From Leishmania panamensis (Eukaryota; Euglenozoa; Kinetoplastea; Trypanosomatida; Trypanosomatidae), in the NCBI RefSeq assembly GCF_000755165.1, contig NC_025881.1, forward strand, positions 964,526 through 1,028,525: a DNA stretch of 64,000 bases, written 5' to 3'. Each line of letters begins with the position of its first letter. The stretch's first letter is position 1. Positions 1 through 9,649 of the stretch are shown piece after piece. Both the position numbers and the translations under genes were made by a program. Under the pieces are notes generated by a model. That model was not told where the DNA came from. It did not search any database and saw only the letters and a list, made by a program, of their open reading frames with translations.

Positions 1-1564
1 GCGCCGCTCCGGCGTCCTCTTCCCAGTCCCAGCCGCGTTTCTCATCCACCAGGTAAAACGACATGTTGTTGGGCAGCTGTAGGAGCGGGCGAAAAGCTGC
101 GCGTGGTGCGAGGCGCATTTCGGCTAGGCCTTCCACCCGAAGCTCTTTAGCGAGAGTGGCAAAGAGAGCATCGCCCTTCTCCTCCGACATGAGTGGAAGG
201 TGGGCCACATGCCTGCCAAACGTCGGCAGCACAACATCGGTAAGGCGATACTGGGCAGCCTCTGCTTTGGTGGCAATGCGTCGGTAGGCAGCCGTCGTGG
301 GCGCAGCACGGAGTTGCTCAAGTGAGAGCGCTGACCACTCTTGATGCGCTGAAGAGAGCATCGCGCCGTTGATGTGGTCCGCCGCACCAACGAAGACGTC
401 GAGTGCGCTATCAGCTGCAGCGGGCTGCTGAGAGGTCAGGTCGTGAACTCGAACAATGTCCCCAACTGCGACGGCGTCACCTCCGCGTTGCCAGCGGAGG
501 GAAGCCAGTGCGTTAAAGTGCACGTCTGTGATAGCGTGCAGTGCCTCTTGAAGGACGAGCGGCCGCACTGCTTCGCGAATGATCTGGGCCGAGTCATGGT
601 GACGCGGCGCAACGTCTGCTGCCCGACGTACGAAGTCCAGGAGCAGATCGTGATGGGGTGGGTAAACACCAGTCTGCCGTGTCCGCGCGTAAGCCTGCGC
701 GTCACACTTGACGGCAGCCTCCATTCCTTCAACCACGCCGCTCCAATCACGCCTCGAACTGCGCGGTGAGGCGAGCACCTCCTGCAGTACAGGCATCTCT
801 CGCTCCACTTGGGTGGTGCCTTCGGTGAGGCGTCTCAGATAGTTTCGGAGGAATTCGCCGTACTCGCGACGCAGCAGCAGCGTCGTGTCTTTGTAAACCC
901 GGTAAAGCCCCACACCGTGCCGAGCAGCGTGGGAGTAGTTCAGAAACCCGTTTTGGGCGACACTTCGAAGCTGCGGCAGCACATCGCCTAAGCTGCCTTG
1001 AATATTGCGCAGGGTGACGGTGTACCGGGTGCTGGGGAGCAAGTGAAGAGGGAAATGCTCAGCCTTGGGATCGACACGCACCTCCTGCAGAGGACTGACG
1101 TACACATCTCCTGTCCCAGTGTGCCACAGCTGTTCACGCTGAAAGGAGTCGCTCAGCAACTGGGCCGCCTGTGCGCCATCACAACGCAGCCAAACGTAGC
1201 GCGACGCGCAGCTGACGAAGTCAACGGGGGAAAGGAAGTGAAACGGCATGTGCCGCGGCAATCGCTCACGCAACTGCCGTTCCACAACAGTGTCTGGTAC
1301 CCCTTCGCTGAGGAGACGCAGAACGAAGCTCGTGCGAGACTTAACGTCCACTGACATAGATGAAACGAAGGCGTCGCTTGGTAGCTCCTCCTCCACTATA
1401 TAGTCGTCGAAGGACCACTTCATGAGCGCTACGGGGCGGCATCCGTCAGTTTTGGCGGCTGCCGTGGCATAGCGTGAGCAGGTGATGCCAATAGACCGCT
1501 CCACCTCCTCCATGCCATGAGCGTGCCTCTTCGAGAGACGGTAGTGGAGACGGTCCTTCGTCAT
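1..1564 (-). CDS. TruD/PUS7-family tRNA pseudouridine synthase, C-terminus beyond the window
   Basis: The minus-strand frame is open without a stop from 1564 to the left edge, giving 521 residues of an unfinished protein. I checked plus-strand triplets complementary to stop codons and none falls in frame. The family converts uridine to pseudouridine in RNA. Residues 50-60 (WSFDDYIVEEE) match the TruD N-terminal DFxVxE block. Residues 108-128 align with the catalytic block (AGxKDxxAVTxQ); here it reads FLSPVDFVSCASRY, so Asp115 is the likely catalytic aspartate while the preceding Lys is Val. Residues 205-219 (NGFLNYSHAARHGVG) match the NYFGxQRFG block, with the QR changed. ATG at 1564 is chosen because a polypyrimidine tract ending in AG lies about 32 nt upstream and the coding-like sequence begins there; a later Met at 1423 is less likely. 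Trypanosomatids have a mitochondrial TruD-like ribosome assembly factor, and this could be its orthologue (inference). Confidence 0.82.
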   Translation of the reverse strand, partial: MTKDRLHYRLSKRHAHGMEEVERSIGITCSRYATAAAKTDGCRPVALMKWSFDDYIVEEELPSDAFVSSMSVDVKSRTSFVLRLLSEGVPDTVVERQLRERLPRHMPFHFLSPVDFVSCASRYVWLRCDGAQAAQLLSDSFQREQLWHTGTGDVYVSPLQEVRVDPKAEHFPLHLLPSTRYTVTLRNIQGSLGDVLPQLRSVAQNGFLNYSHAARHGVGLYRVYKDTTLLLRREYGEFLRNYLRRLTEGTTQVEREMPVLQEVLASPRSSRRDWSGVVEGMEAAVKCDAQAYARTRQTGVYPPHHDLLLDFVRRAADVAPRHHDSAQIIREAVRPLVLQEALHAITDVHFNALASLRWQRGGDAVAVGDIVRVHDLTSQQPAAADSALDVFVGAADHINGAMLSSAHQEWSALSLEQLRAAPTTAAYRRIATKAEAAQYRLTDVVLPTFGRHVAHLPLMSEEKGDALFATLAKELRVEGLAEMRLAPRAAFRPLLQLPNNMSFYLVDEKRGWDWEEDAGAA

Positions 1565-2196
1565 GTGAGAGGAGGAGGAAAGAAGGCTCCGTGTCCCTAG
1601 AAAGAGAAGGAGGGAGTTGCACTGGCAACGGCGTGTCTCGCCCCCCCCACCACCGATAAAAGGGTGGGTAAGGAGAGAACAAGGAGCGGAGGACGTCACC
1701 ACGACACAGAGTCGAGGGAGGGAGGCAGGGGTGAATGAGTGAAGCGTCACAGCTGAAAAGTCACTGCAGGATGAGCAGTTTGGCATGCGCAAAGGTGCTC
1801 AACTATGCACTGTAGAACTAACAATGTTCTCGTTTTCTTTTTTTTCCCACGAATAAAAGCGGCAGCCATCACAAGACAGACTACACCGGAAGAGTGCCAG
1901 CGTGTTGTCTGCGCGAGAGACACCTGCCAATCCGTGTTGCACTGACCTCTCCTTACAGAGTCCTTTGTGTAAACAAGAGCTACAGAGTCACAAAGATGAC
2001 TCCGACCCATTTTCTAGCGGAAGACACACACACACACGTGCATACATACGTGGTGCTAGAATGCCCAGGTACCCACGGTGGGGCACCAAGACGAACGTCC
2101 CCAGATGAAAAGCTTGCTGAGGTCTACCCACGAGAGCGGCATGCACCTTCCCTTCAATCTGGGATTTGAACAGCAACGCGCCAAAGATGGTCAGAA
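1565..2196. other. Intergenic spacer with splice acceptor for the TruD-like gene
   Basis: No gene is seen. On the minus strand there is a pyrimidine-rich tract ending in TTTCTAG around 1597-1612, a good trans-splice acceptor for the TruD-like gene. The rest should be 3' UTR of the membrane-protein gene, and includes a short AC repeat near 2021-2037. Confidence 0.6.
1597..1615 (-). promoter_or_regulatory. Predicted trans-splice acceptor of the TruD-like gene
   Basis: Pyrimidine-rich stretch followed by AG at 1598-1597 on the minus strand, about 32 nt before the ATG at 1564. It supports that start. Predicted from sequence only. Confidence 0.5.
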
Positions 2197-3000
2197 TCAC
2201 TTGATGGATGGCTTCTTGGGGGTTCGCTCCTGCTGCTGCGCCACGGTGAGCTGCTCCGTCGAGGCACCTCCCAGCGCCATTGCATGGAGCTGCTGTCGTC
2301 GCCACGGCGGCATACACCGGTGCGCGTATCCGCCGTGCGGAGCCATCATGAAGTACGGGCGATTTGCTGACACACAAAACGAAACACATGTGACAAAGCC
2401 CAGGTGGCCGCTCGCCACCCCGCTCAGCCAGTAGGTGGCGCCCATTCCGGTGAAAAATTCACGACTGGTGCGCAGCAGTCGTACCTCCAGAGGTTCAGAG
2501 GGGATTGGGTAGCGGTGATAGAGGCGACGACCTGCGGAAGTGAGCGGCAGCCCCTTTCGCCATGCGAGAGTGCCGAGGCAGATTGCTGTGGTCCAGAGCC
2601 CCGCGTTTGCAACTATCGCCTTCGTCCACGCTTGACCCCACGAGTTTTTCTTGTTGCTCCACATCGCCTCTGCCATGAAGTAATGCAGCGTGGCACCTAC
2701 CAGCACGCCCGGGAACGCAATCCATGCAGTCTGCCGCATCGCACCATTCACTGTATAGTTCACGCGCGACTCTGCAAAGATAGACACTGCGGTGCCGGAT
2801 ACCGCGATACAAAACACCGCGGCGCTGGAGATGAGGGCGCCGTACGTGACACAGCAAAGAGGGCAGCACCTCTCCTCCTCAAGCTGCAGCCGACGGCTAG
2901 CGGGGACCAGGGACTCCATTGTATCCCCTACACTGCTGAGTTTGTCGCCATCCACTTTAGTGGAGCTGAGAATTGAAATGCGGCTCTTGTCCAGCACCAT
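2197..3000 (-). CDS. Conserved-looking protein with four predicted membrane segments
   Basis: 267 residues from the first ATG at 3000; the frame is open to 3129 but only from a TTG codon. Residues 1-45 are polar and Ser-rich. Four hydrophobic segments follow at about 52-76, 91-110, 126-147 and 185-211, then a basic, Gln-rich C-terminal tail ending in KKPSIK. A cluster of cysteines (about 45-50, CCPLCC) stands just before the first segment and could be acylated or bind metal (inference). No signal peptide is obvious. I do not recognise the family; the organisation is weakly reminiscent of small mitochondrial or peroxisomal membrane proteins, but no signature supports that. AG dinucleotides within 40 nt upstream of 3000 could serve as splice acceptors. 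Coding is supported by clean alternation of hydrophobic and charged segments over the full frame. Confidence 0.75.
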   Translation of the reverse strand: MVLDKSRISILSSTKVDGDKLSSVGDTMESLVPASRRLQLEEERCCPLCCVTYGALISSAAVFCIAVSGTAVSIFAESRVNYTVNGAMRQTAWIAFPGVLVGATLHYFMAEAMWSNKKNSWGQAWTKAIVANAGLWTTAICLGTLAWRKGLPLTSAGRRLYHRYPIPSEPLEVRLLRTSREFFTGMGATYWLSGVASGHLGFVTCVSFCVSANRPYFMMAPHGGYAHRCMPPWRRQQLHAMALGGASTEQLTVAQQQERTPKKPSIK

Positions 3001-3634
3001 CCCTGTTGTACTGCGTATGGACAATACTGCGTTTGTTTGAGCCGCAGAGTGTGCTGCGTGTGGGCCCTTTTCCTTTGATCCAAGAAGAAAATGGCTCGAC
3101 GAAGACGTGGGTGACGAAGAGGTGTACAATAAAGGGAGGGGATATGGGGACTCAGGGTACTGGAGGAGGAGGAGAGGCCAGCATAACGCACAGCTCGAAT
3201 CTGGTGCCTCACCGACAAGATAAACGGCAGCTGCTTCAGCAGCCGTGCGGCAGTTGTCACTGCCGCACCTCCCCCTCCTTCAGATAGCAGATAACAGCCA
3301 CCACATCGATGGCCATACAAACAGGAGAAGGACGCCGCCCTCTTCCCCCGCTCCGCGGAATAGCTTGCCTTACAACGGACTGACAGGCACCGAAACAGTT
3401 CGAAAATGAGGTGCACACTACACACATACACACATCCCCACACAAAAAAAACAACAACAACCAGGAAGGAGAGCACCTGCAGGGGTTATAGGGGGCTCCA
3501 TCTCCCCCATGTATGGTGTCGTGACGGCCCCCAGTATCTGCTGCGTGGCAGAGGAGGGATCAAAGGAGACCAGGACATCTGATGCCGACCAAGGATGCAC
3601 CTCACACTGCCCCTTTCCTCTTCACGCATGGTCT
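3001..3634. other. Intergenic spacer
   Basis: No gene seen. Contains an ACACAC-rich run around 3417-3436 and A-rich sequence near 3445-3460. Should comprise the 5' leader of the membrane-protein gene and the 3' UTR of the low-complexity protein gene. Confidence 0.5.
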
Positions 3635-5641
3635 TCACCGCTGCATGCGCTTATCCTTCCCCTGTTTCGACGCCGCTGTGCCAAAGACGACGACGCGCTG
3701 GGTTGAGGTGTTGTCAAAGCTGTTGATGCGGCGAATCATTGAAATAGCCTCTGCAGACAATTTTGCCGATTGAGTAGAGCGCGGGGCCACAGTAGCATTC
3801 ACACCACCACTGTCATTGCCGCGGTCTATGCCTGTTGCAGAAGCCTGATAAGTGCGAAAGGAGCAGGTGAACAACGGCGCAGGCGTCGCCGGAGTCCCTT
3901 CAGCGTCGCCGCGGGCAAAGTGGATGTTGCCGGAAGAAGCGGCAGCGGCGGTGACAGCTGTGACGAGTTTGGTCGACCGCTGTTTCTGCATTGCCTTAGC
4001 GCGCTCGTCCAATTCGACCTGCTCCTGGGCCCGCAGCTGTTGCTGCTTCAGCTTCCAGATTTCATGCTTGCGGGCGAGCGACCTCATTGCCTGCTCTTGC
4101 TGCTGTGACACCTCCTCGTCCTCAGCCTTTTGACCTTCGGCAAGCGTGTTGGAGCACGACGCAAATCTCCCCTCCTCGCCCGAGCTGGCTCCCAGTAGCA
4201 CAGTCTCGTCGCTTGTAACTGGATCCCGCTGGATCATGCGCCGCGCGTGCTGTGAGGTAGGCGAGGACGGATCGGCCGGCATCCAGTTCGCCGCCTCATT
4301 GTCCTCGTCCCCAATCACGAGCTCGTCAACCGGTATGGTGAAGTCATTCGCCATCCCGTAGTACGTGCACGTACGAGGGTTGTACTCGCCGTCGCCACTG
4401 CCCTGACCATTCTCAGCATCGCCGTGCTGTCGTGGGTGTTGTGTAAGGCTCTGCGTCTGGCTCAACGTCTGGGACTGGGTAAGCTCTCGTGATACCATCT
4501 GCTCAAACTTCTGCCGCTTCTGCTGCTGCACCTGTGCAAGGAACCGGCTCGTCAGCTCTCCTACCACACCTGGGGACCACACGCTGCTGCTTGATGGCGA
4601 AGACGGCGATAAAAGCGACGCTGGTGAGCAAGCAGGGGAGCGAATTCGGAGCGATGAGGACGAGGACACACCCGCCGTAGCAGTAGTAGCGGCATCAGCA
4701 TTTGCATCGCTGTCGTTAGTGGGCGTGTCAGCAAGCGGGGTCTTGGAAGGAAAGGATGAGGGGTTGCCCAGAGTATCAGTGGGGACTTGCAGCGGCAACG
4801 GTAGTGAAAGCGTCTGGGAGAACACGTCTCTCATGTTCACCGATTTTGCCTGCTTCCGCAGCACTCGCTGGGAGTGCTTGAAGGCTGCTTGGACCTCGGC
4901 ATCATCAGCCCTCTGCGCGCGACGCTTGCGTTCCCCACCACCACCGTTCGCAGGGTCATGCTTCCCACCAGCTCCTCCGCGCCTGCGCTTCTTGCTCCCT
5001 ATGAATGGCGCCACAGACGGTACCTCGGAACTAGCAGTGCCGTGCATGGGTTTATCAAGGGAAGCAGTTGAGTCGCCTGTCGGGAGGTTGTCGACCCACC
5101 CGGATGTGATGTTGTACTTGTCTTGTATCGCGTTGCCTCGCGCCGCATCATCGTCATCGCCTCCGTCAACATGCCGGTCTAATTCTTTATCTTCCGGACT
5201 GGAGGCGTCAGTGCTGTGCTGGGGGGTGCAATGGTAGTTGCAGGTCGTTGCGGAAGACGGTAGTGGTGAGGACAAGAAGCCCTGTGAGGTTTCACCAAGA
5301 ATCACCTCGGTGCCCTCCGTGTCCGCCAGAAACGGCAACCTCTTCGTTATCCTGAACTGTGTCGTGTCGCCCACAAGAGAAGGAGTGCTCGCACCTTCGT
5401 TGGCTACGACGATCTTCTCCACTGGGTGTTTCGTGAGTTTGTCTCTGGCTGTGGGCCCCACGAGTGTGGAGGCGTCGACGGTGGAAACGGATGGAGAAAA
5501 GCCGGAGAGCATGGTGACTTCTTCACGCTTGCCATCATCGCCGCCAGGCGCGGGGAACCGTGTGCTGGTGGCGACCTCTAGCAATGGGGCAGATGGCAAC
5601 GGCTCAGCCATATCCTGTGATGGCGTCTCGGTTGAGCGCAT
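3635..5641 (-). CDS. Low-complexity hypothetical protein, 668 residues
   Basis: The frame opens at a GTG at 5665, but the first ATG is at 5641, with a second Met ten codons later at 5611. The protein is mostly Ser, Thr, Pro, Asp and Gln in disordered runs. More structured blocks are a basic stretch (KKRRRGGAGGKHD) near residue 225 that could be a nuclear localisation signal, a helical Gln-rich segment (LTSRFLAQVQQQKRQKFEQM) near 370-390, a Gln/Glu-rich predicted coiled coil near 530-570 and a compact C-terminal block (KLSAEAISMIRRINSFDN) that is the best candidate for a conserved interaction motif. No catalytic domain is visible. Trypanosomatid genomes encode many such long disordered proteins; a nuclear role is only an inference from the basic patch. 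Coding is supported by the length of the open frame. Confidence 0.75.
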   Translation of the reverse strand: MRSTETPSQDMAEPLPSAPLLEVATSTRFPAPGGDDGKREEVTMLSGFSPSVSTVDASTLVGPTARDKLTKHPVEKIVVANEGASTPSLVGDTTQFRITKRLPFLADTEGTEVILGETSQGFLSSPLPSSATTCNYHCTPQHSTDASSPEDKELDRHVDGGDDDDAARGNAIQDKYNITSGWVDNLPTGDSTASLDKPMHGTASSEVPSVAPFIGSKKRRRGGAGGKHDPANGGGGERKRRAQRADDAEVQAAFKHSQRVLRKQAKSVNMRDVFSQTLSLPLPLQVPTDTLGNPSSFPSKTPLADTPTNDSDANADAATTATAGVSSSSSLRIRSPACSPASLLSPSSPSSSSVWSPGVVGELTSRFLAQVQQQKRQKFEQMVSRELTQSQTLSQTQSLTQHPRQHGDAENGQGSGDGEYNPRTCTYYGMANDFTIPVDELVIGDEDNEAANWMPADPSSPTSQHARRMIQRDPVTSDETVLLGASSGEEGRFASCSNTLAEGQKAEDEEVSQQQEQAMRSLARKHEIWKLKQQQLRAQEQVELDERAKAMQKQRSTKLVTAVTAAAASSGNIHFARGDAEGTPATPAPLFTCSFRTYQASATGIDRGNDSGGVNATVAPRSTQSAKLSAEAISMIRRINSFDNTSTQRVVVFGTAASKQGKDKRMQR

Positions 5642-6432
5642 TCTCGACCACAGCTGGGATCCCACTCAGCGGTTGCCAAAGCAGCCCGTTACACAATGAG
5701 AAGAGCAACGTAGGGGCGGGTGCACAGCAGGCGTTGCCTCTATGGTGATGCCGAGGGATATCTATGAACAGACGTGTGCGAGTGTGTCTATGGAAGTCTT
5801 CCTTGCTTGCTGTGTGTTTGTTCATGTACCGTGAAGCAAACTGCACACGCATCAGCAAGAGAAGGCAGTCAATGGCATGAGAGAGGAGGGAGAACAGAGA
5901 GGGGAGGAGTGCAGAAAGATACGCTCATCCCACGACGCCATATACACGAGGGAAACTTGCAGCAGAGTGGATGGGGGTGAGCAGCACTAGGCAGCGCTGC
6001 GGAGAGGGATACGCAAGGGAGAGACACGCCTCATCCTCCGTCGTCCACAGACATGTATTCTGTCGCTGCGAGCCTCAAGGTTGCGCTCCCGGAGCCGACC
6101 ATTTCCATGGAAGGCACACTTTTGAGCGCAGTAGAGCACACGCATTTGCGCCGAGAACACCGGGTCAAGACCAAAGAAGAGCTGTGCCAGGTGGCGGCCA
6201 AGTCAGTGGCTCTACAGGCCTCTTCGCTACCGAGAGAAGCGCAGGAGTCACAATCGAGTTGAGCGAGCTCGTGAGCACACACACACACACACACACGCAC
6301 ACGGGCCAATCAAAACGTTCCAAACATACAAGCACCTTTTCACTACTGTCAGAGTTGTTAGGAGCGTAGCCAGTTTCCACCATGAGTGCATCTGCACGTC
6401 CACCTTCCCCACCAACACAGTGCGCTTACTTA
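5642..6432. other. Intergenic spacer
   Basis: No convincing gene. Contains a CA microsatellite at about 6275-6296 followed by the 3' UTR of the ankyrin-repeat gene. Short open frames in both strands overlap simple sequence and have no recognisable domains. Confidence 0.5.
6275..6296. repeat. CA microsatellite
   Basis: About eleven CA units, in the predicted 3' UTR of the ankyrin-repeat gene (GU-rich in the transcript). Confidence 0.9.
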
Positions 6433-6954
6433 CTACTCGAGCTGCGCAATAACAGCTGCTTGGTCCGCCTCCTTGGCACAATCCACCGGGGTCATGCCCG
6501 CCACATTCTTGGCCGTCTTTGAGGCACCATTGCGAAGCAGCATCGCCACTACATCTGCTCTACCGGAGAGAGCGGCGAGATGCATGGGTGTGCGCTTCGC
6601 GGTGTCGCGTGCGTTTACGCTGGCCCCTTCGTCGAGTAGCGCTGCAGCGACCTGCGTGTGTCCACGATCCGCGGCGTAGTGCAACGGCGTCCACCCTTCC
6701 CTGTCGGCAGCATCAATCATAACTTGCTGCGTGCCGCTGCGGTCAAGGATTGCTTTGACAAAGGCCATGTTGCCCGAAAAGGCGGCGTGATGAAGCAAAG
6801 TGAGTTTCTGATCATCACACTCGCTGAGGCATCCACCCTTCTCTACGTATCCCATGAAGCGCTCGGCGTTACCGCGCCGGCAAGCATCGTAGATAGTCTC
6901 TGCAGGGGGTACCCACCGTGTGGTGCTGTCGGGGGAGGACCCAGTGTCTGACAT
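6433..6954 (-). CDS. Ankyrin-repeat protein, 173 residues
   Basis: A complete small protein built almost wholly of ankyrin repeats, starting with ATG at 6954. Repeats can be placed at about residues 17-48, 49-85, 86-118, 119-151 and a final half-repeat 152-173. The middle repeats carry the canonical TPLHYAA/TPMHLAA turn and the GADV/GASV loop. Ankyrin repeats mediate protein-protein contacts. The size and all-ankyrin design resemble gankyrin/PSMD10, the 26S proteasome assembly chaperone, but gankyrin has about seven repeats, so the orthology is uncertain; small adaptor is the safer call. A long pyrimidine tract on the minus strand (about 7020-7058) lies upstream and is a suitable splice signal. 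Confidence 0.88.
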   Translation of the reverse strand: MSDTGSSPDSTTRWVPPAETIYDACRRGNAERFMGYVEKGGCLSECDDQKLTLLHHAAFSGNMAFVKAILDRSGTQQVMIDAADREGWTPLHYAADRGHTQVAAALLDEGASVNARDTAKRTPMHLAALSGRADVVAMLLRNGASKTAKNVAGMTPVDCAKEADQAAVIAQLE

Positions 6955-7444
6955 TGAGGAGGAGCCGCCAAAGAGACACAGTGCTTTCTATTTCCCATTC
7001 AGAGAACAGAGATTGGGCATAGGACAGAGGACAGGAGAAGAGAAGAAAGAGCGAAGAATGGGCTCAGCTGTTGAGTCCTGAAAGGCGGTATTCTTCAAGC
7101 AGCAGGTTGGGAAAGCATCGGTGTGGTTAGAGAGGCTACGAGGCGAGGTTTGGAAAGTTTAGTGGAGAAGAGATGATCGCATGAATTCTTCGCTGCACGT
7201 GCAAAACTGTTTAATCCGTTTACGCTGTCAGACATGCCTATTGACACGGAGACAGTCATGAGAGAAGTTTTGCGTGCCACGAAGTACCAAAGGCGTGGGC
7301 TCCACCGAAATCCACATCGCAATGCTAACAGTCCTGCGCACCGAAGCAACAGAATGGGGTAAGTTGGGGGTGGCACAAAGGACTGTTTTGATTGAAAAGA
7401 GGAGGAGGAGATAAGACAGTTCTGAGAACACAGGAATACACAGA

Positions 7445-7467
7445 CACACACACACACACACACACAC
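7445..7467. repeat. CA microsatellite
   Basis: Uninterrupted AC dinucleotide run. Confidence 0.9.
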
Positions 7468-7493
7468 GGGTAGAGACTTACAGAGGCGCAAAC

Positions 7494-7509
7494 ATATATA
7501 TATATATAT
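7494..7509. repeat. TA microsatellite
   Basis: Eight AT units, 27 bp from the CA run at 7445-7467. Confidence 0.85.
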
Positions 7510-7689
7510 CAACACCTGTCTAGTGAGAGAGCGTACGATGGACGCATGTGTGCGTGTTCCGACCGAGGTAAGAGAGCGTAGTCTACTATGGGGCGAAGAT
7601 AGGAGACAGCGAGTAACCCTCGAAGGCTTATACGCCCCATGTCCTTGTTTTGTCCTCTTTACTTTGTAGCTCTTCTTTCGACGTGAAGA

Positions 7690-8121
7690 GGGTCATCTCA
7701 GCGTGGCACCAGGGTCCCGTGTTGCTACTCTGTGGGGAAAAAGCCAAGCAGCTCCCCACCCCTGTTATTGCCAAGCCGCTTCTGGCGGTGACAGGGCCAA
7801 GTGCCTACAATGTAGGACTGTCACAGTAGTGTATCGCTACTGATGTCGGCATTGAGATCCTAGATGGCGTGGCGACAGAGCGACTTGCGACAATAAACCC
7901 GCTTGTGTCATTCATACAATAGGCAATATGTCAGCCACGTGGTGGCCGACACAATGTAAGCGGCTGAGAGATGACCTTCGAAGTGGGGATGGGCGGGGTT
8001 TGAAGCAGGCATCATGCTGACATGGCTGAATCAGTACATTGCTGTAACGCGTGCCTACCGCACCGTTGCACGGCGCAGTGGGCCCCTGGCCAGTCGGGAG
8101 GGGGGGCAGAGTGGAGTTCCA
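7690..8121. mobile_element. SIDER2-like degenerate retroposon
   Basis: SIDER2 elements are about 550-bp extinct non-LTR retroposon remnants found in Leishmania 3' UTRs, where they can promote mRNA decay. This block resembles the SIDER2 sequence as I remember it: a CTACTCTGTGGGGAAA motif followed by GCCAAGCAGCTCCCCACC near 7725-7760, CGACAGAGCGACTTGCGACA near 7871-7891, GGCTGAGAGATGACC near 7960-7975, a CGTGCCTACCGCACCG motif near 8050 and a CCAGTCGGGAGGGGGGG motif near 8090-8106. There is no open reading frame. It lies in the predicted 3' UTR of the HSBP1-like gene or the spacer after it. Boundaries are approximate and the assignment rests on memory of the consensus. Confidence 0.55.
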
Positions 8122-9277
8122 CCCCATATATATGGAAGGGAATGGTCACGTAAAACAGAGAAAAAAGCACTTCTTTCGCCGACAGGAAACTTCTCGGAGA
8201 ACGCTCCGTTCGTCTGATCCGCTTGCGCTTTTAGCGAGCGACAGAAAAACAAACAAAAAACACCTGAAAAAAGACGGCAGAGATGCACTCATCACCCCTG
8301 GCGCCACAGTCGCATACGTACATGTGTCCTCTCTTGCAGCGAGACCCACGAGATTCCGTAGGGTGGTGGTGGTGGTGGTGGGGGGGGGGAAGAAATGTCA
8401 AACAGACGAGGAAACAAAGGTGAGTGTGTGTGTGGGGGGGGGATGACGGCCTACATGTGCTCGCGACAACCACCTACAGTAGCAAGAACGACAACAACAG
8501 CAGTACAGAGATGATGTCGGCAGCGAAATTGCAAACACACAAGCAAACACGCGCCCATGCGAGCGGAGACAAAAATGCAACAAGGAAAAAAAATGAGCAT
8601 CACCCAAACAGCTGAGAGAGAGAGGTGGCAGACCCCCAAGGCACAGCAACAAGAACACAAAGGAACGCATGCGAAGCGCAGAGCGATAAATAGCTCACTC
8701 AGCGATATACAGTCACCTATGCAAACTGCTACCAAAGAATCATTGCGAGTGGCACAGGACGATAATACGCCCTCCAGTCTTTCTCTCTTCCCCCCTCACG
8801 ATCTGCCTTATCTGACACCTTCACACACACTGACGCTGCGGCTGGTGGAGAAGCAGACACAAAGACAACAGCCATTCATGCTATTCACATGCATGAGTCC
8901 CTTTCTCGTTTGCCTTCCAGAGCCTTCTCAACAAGGACAGTGAAGCCGCTGAAAGCGGCAGTGGGGGGAGAGGGGGAGGCCGAGATGGAGCGAAAGGTAA
9001 CCACAACGATGATCAAAGGAAAAGAAAGCAAACACAACTCGACGCGCCGCATATACCTAAGAACGAGAGAATGGGGGCAGAAACGCCCTACAAAGACGAA
9101 GTCGGTGGCGCCCACACACAAAAAAAGTACCACCCGCTCTCTCTTCACAGCCGCATGAAGGAGGAGAGAAGGCAAGAAGCAGACGTACGATAGTGTCTGC
9201 AAACTCGGAACACGTAGGGGATCAAGAGAGAGAGAGAGAAGGCGCTGTGACACCTTGGCTTCTCCCCGCTGCGGACC

Positions 9278-9649
9278 TTACTTCTTGGGCCGCGCTCCGG
9301 CCGTATCACCGTTCTCCGCCCCAGATTGCTGCATCAGCCCCTCAATGGATTGCTCAAGCTCATCAACACGGCCATTCATCTCATCGATACGAGTGATGAT
9401 GCTTTTGGACAAGTCCTCAAAGCGGGCCTGCATCTGCTGCAGTAGCTGCTGCACGTAAGTCGTCACTTCCTGCGTGCCACCCTGAGGCACAGAGTTGCCT
9501 GCTGCCGCTGCCGCGGCTGGTGCGGCGGCCGCGCTGGCCGCACTGGCCGCACTGGCCGCGCTGGCCGCACTGGCCGCGCTGGCCGTAGTGGGGCTCGCTG
9601 CGCCGCCGCTTTTGTTACGAGCAGCAGAACTGGAGGGCTTCGCCGGCAT
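9278..9649 (-). CDS. Heat shock factor-binding protein 1 (HSBP1)-like protein
   Basis: 123 residues from ATG at 9649. A pyrimidine tract ending in TTCGCAG lies about 24 nt upstream, which decides the start; the frame is open further upstream without an ATG. The N-terminal half is an Ala/Ser tract (SAA repeated). The C-terminal part, from about residue 63, matches the HSBP1 core: VQQLLQQMQARFEDLSK followed by IITRIDEMNGRVDELEQSI, with heptad hydrophobics for a trimeric coiled coil. In animals and plants HSBP1 binds HSF1 and dampens heat-shock transcription; it also resembles an assembly factor of the WASH complex. Trypanosomatids lack a recognised HSF and regulate genes after transcription, so a coiled-coil assembly role is more likely here (inference). 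The family is usually about 75-80 residues, so the Ala-rich half is an extension. Confidence 0.88.
   Translation of the reverse strand: MPAKPSSSAARNKSGGAASPTTASAASAASAASAASAASAAAAPAAAAAAGNSVPQGGTQEVTTYVQQLLQQMQARFEDLSKSIITRIDEMNGRVDELEQSIEGLMQQSGAENGDTAGARPKK
9532..9585. repeat. Six 9-bp tandem units inside the HSBP1-like gene
   Basis: Six copies of CRCTGGCCG in tandem, encoding repeated Ser-Ala-Ala on the minus strand. The in-frame unit length means copy-number changes would keep the gene open. Confidence 0.9.

Larger units (their letters stand above)
6955..9277. other. Long intergenic spacer containing a SIDER2-like element
   Basis: 2.3 kb without a convincing gene. Holds, left to right: pyrimidine-rich leader of the ankyrin gene, a CA microsatellite (7445-7467), a TA microsatellite (7494-7509), a SIDER2-like block (about 7690-8121), G-rich runs (about 8360-8390 and 8430-8442), and A/AC-rich sequence up to the HSBP1-like gene. 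Its right part should be that gene's 3' UTR. Confidence 0.55.

Noticed and set aside
374..1354. Plus-strand open frames opposite the TruD-like gene
   Set aside because: They are antisense shadows of a minus frame that carries recognisable TruD blocks and is open over the full 1564 bp.
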